Source: Ectocarpus siliculosus
Taxonomy: Eukaryota > Sar > Phaeophyceae > Ectocarpales > Ectocarpaceae
DNA: 22,614 bases
Direction: 5' to 3'
NCBI GenBank assembly: GCA_000310025.1
Contig: FN649748.1
Location: forward strand, 3,879,430 to 3,902,043
Position numbers and translations under genes: made by a program. Position 1 is the first letter of the stretch. Every line of letters starts with the position of its first letter. Below, in pieces: positions 10,089-19,900 of the stretch. The notes below the pieces were generated by a model. The model was not told the origin of the DNA. It searched no databases and saw only the letters and a program-made list of their open reading frames with translations.

Positions 10089-13000
10089 GTGCGTAGCGGG
10101 TGCAGCAGCGTAGGTTTTTTGCCCCGCGCGTGGTTGAATCCGTTTTTCTCGTCCTGGCTGTAACGCACTGACTTTTTTACGACACACATTCCTTTGTTTG
10201 GCGGGTAGCCGAACAGGACCGTCGATAGATCGTATCGGTGGCCCTCCCACGCGGCATCACGGGTGTCTCTTGCGTCAGGCTTTCATGCTAAAATGAATGC
10301 ACGGTGCTGTGTGTTTTTTTGCCGCGTCCGCCGAAACGAGAAGGTCGATCTATTTTGTTACCATACCGTCGCTGGGCACACCGCGCTGCTTTTTTGGTCC
10401 ACCAAACTCCGGAATGCATGTACAAGTACACACCCAGCAGGGCACCCGAGCAGAAACATGTGCAAGTCGTTGCTTGCTGTTGTTACGTTTTAGACGCACG
10501 TCTGTCTCAAGCTCTAGTCGGCGAAATGGTGCGGGCATTTCGGTCATCCGCGGCAGTATCAGATTCTGTAGGCAGCAAGCAAGAAGAAGATTTGATTCCC
10601 AAGGAACCTTCCAGGTTTGGAAGTTTCGCTAGACGATGACGGTTATGTACCGATTCGAGCGGACCACTGCTCCCAGCAAAATGCAGGTACACGGCTGTAC
10701 ACGGCTGTACACGGCTGCTGGGTGTGTGCGGTTGTGGAGTGGGTCGTAGACAAAGAACTACGAGATAAGTCGTCGCTTACTTACTGGCACAGCACGTTTC
10801 TGGACGAAATAAAGCATGACGACGAGTGTTAAGTGTTGCGCTCGTTGTCGTCGCGTCTTGTCAAAGGCACATATCACAGCAGTCTACAGTACATACTTGC
10901 AGCCCATGTTGTCTCTCCATCGTTCGTTGGTTGAAAATTGAGAACTGACTGAGGCCACTTTCCGGGCAGTGGAAGCTGGTAGAAGACCAAGCAGCGGCAG
11001 TAGCACGGGGCTCATGACTTGTTTGAAGAAATCGGGTTCTTACGTTTCGGCGATTTCTGCAAATCCTCCCTTATGGTATATCGAAGCCGCCGCTACTGCT
11101 GCAATGCTCTTGCAACTTGGTCTCTTTGAGATGGTGGGGATAACCGGAGCATAACATAACGACAAGCTTGGACAAGCCGAAATGCTTCGTGTTTAAACAT
11201 TTCTTCTAAATTGTGTCTACTCATGAGTATGCATATATACCATTGCTGTGACAAACGGGTTTGACTCTCTTATCTTCGTACTCCTGTCTCTGATCTCGCC
11301 ACTGCTGTAACGGTGTTGTCAACAAATGGATCGGAGAAAGCGTGAAAGGCACAGCAGTAGAGCGTAAGCTGGCACGTGTTGCACATATGCGGTCGTTCGT
11401 TGGTTGCGTCGCACCTATCAATAGCACGGGCCGTACGAGCACCAGGCCCAGCCATCTAGGTATGTAGATGCCTTTGGTCCACATCGATTCACGGCATCTA
11501 AACAACTATGTTACCGGTTCGACATCTGGATGGGTTTTGTTGGTTCGCATCGATTCACCGCATCTAAACAAAATGTTAATCGTGTGCGACATTTAAATGG
11601 CTTTGGTTCACAGAGATTCACGGCATCTAAACAACTGCGGAGTATGTATCAGTTTCGACATCTACATGCCTTTGGCTCACACCGAAGCATCTTAACAGCT
11701 ATGTTTACGTTTGCTTCGTTTCCGACGGTATTATGTGTAGCGTCTGGGGGCAGCAGCAGGAGCACGTGGTCTTCGTCGGGGTCCCTGAGGAAACCGCGGT
11801 GCTTCCGCTCAAGGCGCTGGCGCAAGAGATGATTGGGAGAGGCTACCGTGCCAGCCTCGCTCTGCCCCACGGATTCCAGGCCTGGTGAGTGCATGAAGGG
11901 GGTGGAGGGCACGATGATGCGATGGTGGCTTTGAGGGTAGGCATTCCGTTGGTGAGACAGCGTGTCTTTGGTCAAAGAGTTTGCAAGAGTATCGTCATAC
12001 CGCTGTGTAGCAAAACCTACGCAAATCGAGCGTCGGTTGTCCGATCTCACTCTGTCCTTCTGTGTAGCACATCTACACAAGATGATCAAGGTGTGTCCAG
12101 TGCCCCCATTCCAACCATATCCTTCCATGCCATCACTCGCCTCTATTTTAGACCCCCTTGCTATTTCTGTGTTGTGCTCTGCCTTTCTTCCTTGCTCTCT
12201 CTCCCCCTCTGCCTCTCTATCGCTGGCCTGTCTCCGCCGTCCCCCACGTAATTTTGCCGTTTCACATATCACCGACGCTGTTGTTCCGCTTCAACCAGGG
12301 TGGAAGACATCCCCGGTCTTTCCTTCCTCTCCCTCAAGCCCACCGGCGGGGCCCCCAACTCCAACGCCACCACACACAGCCACGGGACCCCCGCAACAAC
12401 TCCGCAACACCACCTAGCAGCAGCGGCGGGAGGAGCAACGGCGATTACAGACGCTGAGGAGCAGCAGCAGCAGCAGCATGCCCCGTCTCCGTATGTCGCC
12501 CACCCTTGCCCCGCGCGCCCCCCGCCCACCAACGGGAGAAGGAGGCCTTGTTCGGGGGAGGGGCTCGGGGACGCTTGGGGGGGGGGGGTCGGCGGCGGGT
12601 GGGGCGCCGGGCTCGGTATCTGGAGGGGGGTGAGGGGGAGCTTGGTGGGGGCGAGGGACTTTTTCGGGCACCTGAAGACGTACCTCGGGTTTTACCTCCG
12701 GGAGGAGGCGGTGATGTACGCCCCTTTGTTAGAGGTGAGGTGCTGGGTGTGACGGTGTTCTGCATGCACATGAAGTTTTCCCGTACACAGCCGTAACGGT
12801 TTGTGCGTGCGTACCAGTGCACCTGTATAGAGTAGTCGTCCGTAGTTTTCAGTCCGGTTTATGTGACCTCAGGCCGGTTTATGTGACCTCGGTGTGGTCG
12901 ACCATAGTTTGCGGCCCGTGTGTTCGGGCAAGGCAAATGGTTCCAAGGTTCCAGATCTGAATCGATGTCGCTGGGTACAGAGAAGTCCAGAACATGAAAA

Positions 13001-13921
13001 TCCTGATGCCTTCATTTGACGTTAGATTTTCACTTAGATAGTGACCGACTTCTGAAGTTAAACGTAACGCTACAAGCATTGCGGGCTGGTTGCGAAGTCG
13101 TGGCTGAAAGAAGTGTTCTACTGCATCATAGTGGTTATCGCACGGGGTTGGCGTTTGTGGCTTGGAGTTTAAAAGAGACGGTAGAAGGGATTGCGAAGTG
13201 TTTCTGCATTCATTCCCGCATACCATGTGACAGGAGTACGATCAGACGATACTCGCATCCGCATTAGAGCGACACCGCGGCAAAAGTGTAGACACGCAGT
13301 GAATGCTGCTATCGGGCACTGGCTAAAATGGTGCTCCCGGCTACCCATCGAGAGCTGTTGATGGGATGATGGGGGACTCTCACTGCTAATTCCAAGCACG
13401 TGTGTGCCACATCGGATATGAGCAGAAAGCCTCGTTCCCGACCCAGGTTCTCCCCTCGGTTTTATTTCAAGTGATTCGAATAAGCTACACGGGTAGTTAC
13501 CGGCCAAACGGGGCGGTAAGCAACAACGGCGGTGATTTTCCCGCTACACCCGGGGTAATACTCTGCGGTGCCCCATTTCACACAGACGCGTGGACACACA
13601 CATACAGAGATGACACGTTTTCTGGACGCGATAGTAAAACTTGACCCTGCTTCAATTATATTTCTTGTGTGCGGACAGGCTCTTCGGCGGGACCCTCCCG
13701 CCCTCGTCATTGCCGACCGGAGAGCATCGGCGGCGTTCCGAGCGTGCTCGAGGCTAGGCCTGCGCTGCGTCGTGAACAGCGCGGGGCTGCTGGGCGACCT
13801 CGATCGGCCGCCAAACTCTATCCCCGCTCCCTACACTGGTGAGGGCGATGACACCGCGGTTGAAGTCGTTGTGTTTTCACCAGACAACATTGTAATGTTG
13901 TAGTTATGTGAAGACAGCATT

Positions 13922-13966
<45 letters not shown>

Positions 13967-16900
13967 CACCATTGTTAGAATTGTTAGATTAATGTCACCA
14001 TCATCACGATATTGTAATAACTCAATCTCGTATTGTTTTCACTGCGGATGTGAGTCGGGAGGGGCAACGTGCAGGAGTTTTTCGAAGTGTTATCTATACC
14101 CTGTTTAGGTACACAGGTGCCGTTGACCACGCAAGACATCCGCGTCAGTCGGACCGGTACGGGTATTATATGGAAGAGACCGGAACAGTTTTTATTTTGT
14201 GAAGACAACAAATAGCAACGAGAAGCTCTCGACGAGGTGGTTGTCGTTCCACCTTCAGCATTTTCGGCACGGTCACTGCTGCTGTTGCTGCAGATTGTAA
14301 TCGAGCTTTGATGGTCGGTGTAGGGGGGGTAGTATCTCGCATATTCATCCTACGGTGCTCACCCTGACAAATGGTCGTGCGAACACAGCTGGAGCTCGGC
14401 GTCGTACTGTGCACGATTGATCTCCCTCCCGCTTCGTTCCATGCTAATCTTGTTTTGTGCCTGTGCTATCCCCTTTTCGTGGTCTTCAGGTTTCCCGTTG
14501 GAGGGTCAGACGATAGGACAGCGGGTGCACAGCAGCCTGTTTCGCCTGGTGCTCGCTTTGTCGAGGATGCAGGCAAGTCTTGCTGCCGCACCACCGGCGG
14601 TGTACATATCGTTTCTGCTGATGAGTGGCGTTGGGTGCTTCAAGTGAACATTGAATGTAACTCGGGTGAAGTTGTAGCCGCTGCTTGTGAATCAATTTGT
14701 CAAGCACTACAATTGTAGTAAGGCGGACACCCGTACCATGGCGGGTACCCTACCCTGCACTGCTTTTTTTTAACCAGCTTGATTTCTCCCTATCACGCGG
14801 TTTTTGCGGGCCGGTTCACCGGCGCTATGAGGGGACTGTAGGGAGTGTTGTAGACGCATCAACCGTTCACACGGGGTCATACAAGACAGAGAGTGACGTT
14901 CCGACAACGTGCATGGTGACTTTGGTCAACGCTGATGCTGTCGAATTGACGAGTGCTTCTCATCGGATCTGCATGGTATCGCCGTGCTTGCTTGCTTTTA
15001 TTGCTTCTTCTCTTATCCTTTTTTTGGTCTCTTGCTTTTTTCTTTTTGTCCTTTTTTTTTTTTTCACCACGATAGGCGGCTCGCGAGGCTGACCACGACT
15101 TAGCCTCGTGGGCGAACGACCGGCCAGTTTTAGGCTCCGAAGAGGGCCCGCATCATCACCACCATCAAGATCATCACCACCACCATCAGCAAGACCCAAG
15201 GTCGTCCACCGTGATGGCTCTGGGCAACAGCTGCTTTGGCAGCTTGGAGTATCCTCGAGAGCTTCCCGCGAGAGTGCATATGGTGAGCATTGTACAAGAC
15301 ATGATTGTTGTTGGTGGTGGTGGCGGTGGTTCAAAGTAGAAAAAAAAATACTGGCAACAAAAGCAAAGGAATTCCGAGCTTACACTCCGCGTGTGTGACC
15401 CGGGCTCGTGAGTCAAAACACATGTTTCCGGAAGGTGTATGGGTCGTTGGTACGAAACGAAGAGGCTGTACACAGTACAGACGCATGAAGAACATTGTTC
15501 TTTTTGGTTCGTTCAGGTTCGCTGAGCTGTTCGAGCTTGAGAAACGTCACTGATGGCAGCTGCTAGGCGATTCACACCAACACATGATATGCTTTCATCT
15601 TGCGTCACGCCTTGATAACACTACCACTATACCCCACTCCGGAGGCGTGCCTTGCAACTTAAACAAAAGTATATCCACTTACTGAAAAATACTTCACCAC
15701 GTCCCTTTCGACTGAGGTTATATCTCGAACGGGTAGTCTTTCTGTGAGGTTACGTTTACTTTCTAAGAAGTATGTTAACGTAAATAACGGCTCCATGACC
15801 GCTGTACCGTCCAGGTGGGTCCGTTATGGATGTCTTCATGGACGGTTGACGACCAAAACCATTTCAACGGCGGACATCGGAGCGAGGGTCACTTCGCGAG
15901 TGGCCATCACGGTAACACCGGGGCCGGTTCTCCTGCCAAAAGCAAGAAGAGCAAGGATGACGACGGCGGTGCCAAAGGAGGTGGTGGCGCCGCTACCGCG
16001 CGGAAAGGTTTTGCTAGAGATACGGCGGCGATGGAGGGCGGGGACGGGACGGCGAGAGGGAACGAGGCGCTGGAGGACGTTTGGTCCTGGTTAGAGCCGG
16101 TGAGCGTGTTTGTTGTTGGAGTGGCACGTTGGGAGAGTTGTGGCCGGTCGACAAGGGTTTCATGTACGTAGGCATGTTGACGTGCATGCGTCTACATATG
16201 TATGTGCAGGTGGATTTATTGTTAGGATCGACCGCGATAACCGTCTGACCGATGAAAATACGCCAGTGTGTGTGTGCGTGTGTTTTGTAACGATATCGTC
16301 GTCCGTGGTGTCTGGTCAATCTCTCGTGAGATTGCTTGCTGGTGCCGCTGCTGGGAACCCCACCCGGGTCGCGGCGCTACGGGGAACCTGCGCTTGCTAC
16401 AGCAGCGTTGGCTGTAGCTGCTTGACCCTGCAACCTTATTTTTGCAATGGCGGCCATGTCCGACTCCGTTCCTAGATTCGCATACTCGGTCGAATGCTTG
16501 TTTACTAAAGCCGCTTGGACTGCTGTTGTTGATATTTTTGGTGTCGACTAGTCTACCAATTTTCTCGGTCTGTTTGTCTACAACCCTCGCCGGTGGCGTC
16601 TTCGAGCTGAAATATAGAATCATACTCTAGGGTAGTCGCGCGTACTCACATATGCTGGAGGGGCTTTAGGTATTTGGGCGCTCGAGCACACATGCAATGG
16701 GCCTTAATGTTGACGCTGCCATCGGCCCCTTTTGTTTTGTTTTTTTCCTCGTCTTCAAGAATGTGATCGCTCGGGCTCTAAAACGACGGAATATTTGTAG
16801 AGTTCGCCTTGGGCGTCTACTGCATGTGGCGTAAGATATCACACCCCCTGGACCGGTTTTCATCGCTCGAATACTCGGCTGCAAAACCAGAATGACGGTG

Positions 16901-19900
16901 CCGAATGGCGGCCTTGGGGAGCCGCCTCGTCGAGAGGTTTCCGTCGGTGATGTTGATGCCGATTCGCCTCTGTCTTGTGTCTGTTGGCGTTGTTGATGCC
17001 GTTTCACCTCTGTCTTGTTGCCTGTTGATGATGCCGTTTCGCCTAACCGCAGTACCTTCAGCATTCATGGCGCGACCTCGTGCGTTGCTCATGTTTTTGT
17101 CCGCTGCCTTGTTGAATGCTTGGGTGTATCCAGGAGGGCGTGGGCGAAGATGACGCTGCCCCCGTGGTGGTTGTGCAGCTCGGCTACGGGGGAGGGTGGG
17201 CGTGGGGCGTGTCGCCGGATGCCGCAGTGGGAGGCAGCGAAGGGGAAGATGGAAGTGGCGCCCGGCCGTCTTGGAAGGCTTTTCGTGAAGAGGTGGGAGG
17301 GGGGGCGTACTCGTGTTTGGCATGAGATCATTGACCACACGTGCTCGAGAGGACAGGGGGGGACGTTTTGCTCGTTTGCGGTATTCGCTTGGAATGCAGC
17401 TGGCGAAATCTTTTACATGTTCGTACCGATGTGTCTCTCTCTCGGCCGTCTTGTTTGGCTTTGGAAGGACCAAGAGTCCCAGTGCACCAACGGGAGCTCC
17501 GTTGCGCAAAGAAGTGACGAAGCCAACACGAAACACACATTCGTGTGCTAAATATGTGGAGATGGAGATGATCTTTAGAACGGGTCCCGTCTCCCCAATA
17601 CGTATCTTGTCTTTCGAGGGCGATTAACTCCTTCTGTTTGCGTTGGCGCGACGAAAGATTTCTGATCTTGGTTTCACAGTCGTCTTTCTTGAAACGTTCT
17701 CTCTCTTTCTCTTCCTCCCTCTCTATCTCTTCTCTCTCTCCCCCCCCCCCTCTCTCTCTCTGTGTGTCTCTCGCTCGTGCGTGATTCGCTGGTTGGCTGC
17801 TGTATCTACTTCACGCCATTCTACTACCACCAGACGGCAACGCAGCTATCGGCGGTGGGATGCCGAACGCTCTGGCTGGACCACCGCCCATACCCTGACC
17901 ACCGTAGTCAGCCCAGCGAGGATCAAGACGAAACCGCCGCTGATGAACCCAAGAACGGTTCCGGAGACCATTCCGCGGAACGTTCCGCCGTAGGCCGGAG
18001 TTCTTTGTGGAAGCGATATACGGAAGGATCGGAACCACCAAAGACTACGCCGTTGCCTTCGAGTGCTGGCGGAATGGAGGAAGACGCCGAGCTGTTGGCG
18101 GCCGGCGGCGGTGATAGAAGGACGGGCCCCCCGCTTGGTGGATGGGAGTTGCTGGACGGGAGGCAATCTTTATTGTTTTTTGACGCGGAGGGGATGGTGG
18201 CCTCCTCCGAGTCCGAGTGGCTGTTGAGGTGAGCCTAATGGACTCCTTCGTTCAACGGCTCTTCCTGTCTGTTGTTTCCTTTCATGTTGAGTATGTTTAT
18301 TTTATTAAACCTACGAAGACCTGCTGTTTGTAACGACTTCTGTTTTGTTGTTTTGTCGCTACCGTCCCGGCCTGTCGCATACACCACGCAGCAAGAAGCT
18401 CTCAAACCCGAACGTACGGAATGGTGTCAACAGTCGAACCCTTGCCTCTTTTTTGCCTTCGCCGCTTTGCCAATCAGCCTTGCGTCCATCGACAAAAACA
18501 TGAGTGATACGCCGCGGCTATCAGCCACAGTAGTGGTCCCTGTGTAAGGCCTCATTCAACATGTCCAGTGGCCCTTTTAAAGGCCGGTGAAATCGCGTGA
18601 CACAGATGGAACACTCAAGTTGTTTAAGGCCTCATTAATATAAGGCCAGTCGCCCTGAAAAAGGCTGGTGAAATCGCGTGACACAGATGGAATATTCAAG
18701 TTGACTCACACTCTGAGTAGCAGTAGGTGCCCGGTATTCGGCCAGCGAAATTCCTTGGCACTATTGACCCTTATACCGGGACCACTACCCTGTGCAAGGG
18801 AGATACAATATGATCTCTACATACAGCAGTAGTCGATATGTAAATAATACCATAGGATAATGTTGCTACGCATAGCAACGACAGTTAAGGGCAGGAAAGG
18901 AAGAGAGACTGTTGGAAACATGAATGAGGAAGGAAGAGGTGGCATCGACGAGAGCAATTTTTTCGACCCAGCTGATCGTCCACGACACAAGCAAGCGCCC
19001 GAGAGTACCCGCAGATAAGAAAATATCCGTGAAAACAGACACGCTCAAAAAAAGTTCCAGAAATAATATATATGGTGGCTGGGTGAGAGTTTTTTTTTTC
19101 TATTCGCAATTTCGGGGACGCCATATAGAACTACACTCATCCCTCGGTTGAAGACACCATTTTGAGGACACTCCCCCGATTAAGGACAGCTTTTTTTTCA
19201 CAGGCATGGTGGCTCGCAGAACGTATGTACAACATTAGACGGGGTATCGACCTTAAGGACACTTCCCTGGCTTATGGACATCTGTTTAAACGAAAATCCA
19301 TGTGTGTCCTAAGTCCTTACCCGAGGGACGACCGTACACTCCAAGACTCAAAGTAGTGAAGGCAAGGGGACGATGGAAGCAGCCACAATATGCAAAGGGA
19401 ACCGAAACGAAGGCGAGTAGTTCGCTAAAACGTAGAAGCCTCCGCAGACTGCCGTTTCTGTCTTTAGTCCGGAGAGTGCCTTAGCACTGTCCCCTCACGG
19501 GGGTCGCAGATCATGGCCTTTTGAAACACTGTCTGTTTTTTTTTCAGCCGCACTGAGACTGAGGTCTTTCCATTGTTCGGCCGGTTTTGCGCGGTCCATG
19601 GTATCAAACACACGCACAGAGACACACACGGTATCCAGTTTGCTTTCGAGGGAAACATACAGATACAGGTATCTTCTGCCCCCTTTCGGTATGTATGGGG
19701 GGGGTGGCATGACCGATGCATACTCGACGCTGAAAACAACCCTCCCTAGGAAGGGATAGGGGATAGAATTTCGAGAGAGTGCGGTCTTGATTATAATAGT
19801 GATACCATTTACTTAAGTATTTATTTTTGTTGTATGTTTTTTTTGTTCTTTTTCCTTGCCCTCGCGTACCGAGTCGGGAGCGGTGGGCTCTCTGTAGTTG

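Noticed and set aside
11462-11725. Spaced repeats considered as a CRISPR array
   Set aside because: Units are 61-69 bp and similar over most of their length, without constant repeats and unique spacers; this is a eukaryotic minisatellite.
12879-13226. 115-codon minus-strand frame in UGT intron 3
   Set aside because: No recognisable motif, and it lies within an intron supported by the exon 3 to exon 4 join.
13016-13267. 83-codon plus-strand frame in UGT intron 3
   Set aside because: No acceptor/donor pair with correct phase, and the direct join of exons 3 and 4 already matches the family.
17846-18166. 106-codon minus-strand frame with a hydrophobic segment
   Set aside because: It mirrors the acidic codons of UGT exon 9. 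Asp/Glu codons read backwards give Val, Leu, Ile and Phe, so the membrane-like look is an artefact.
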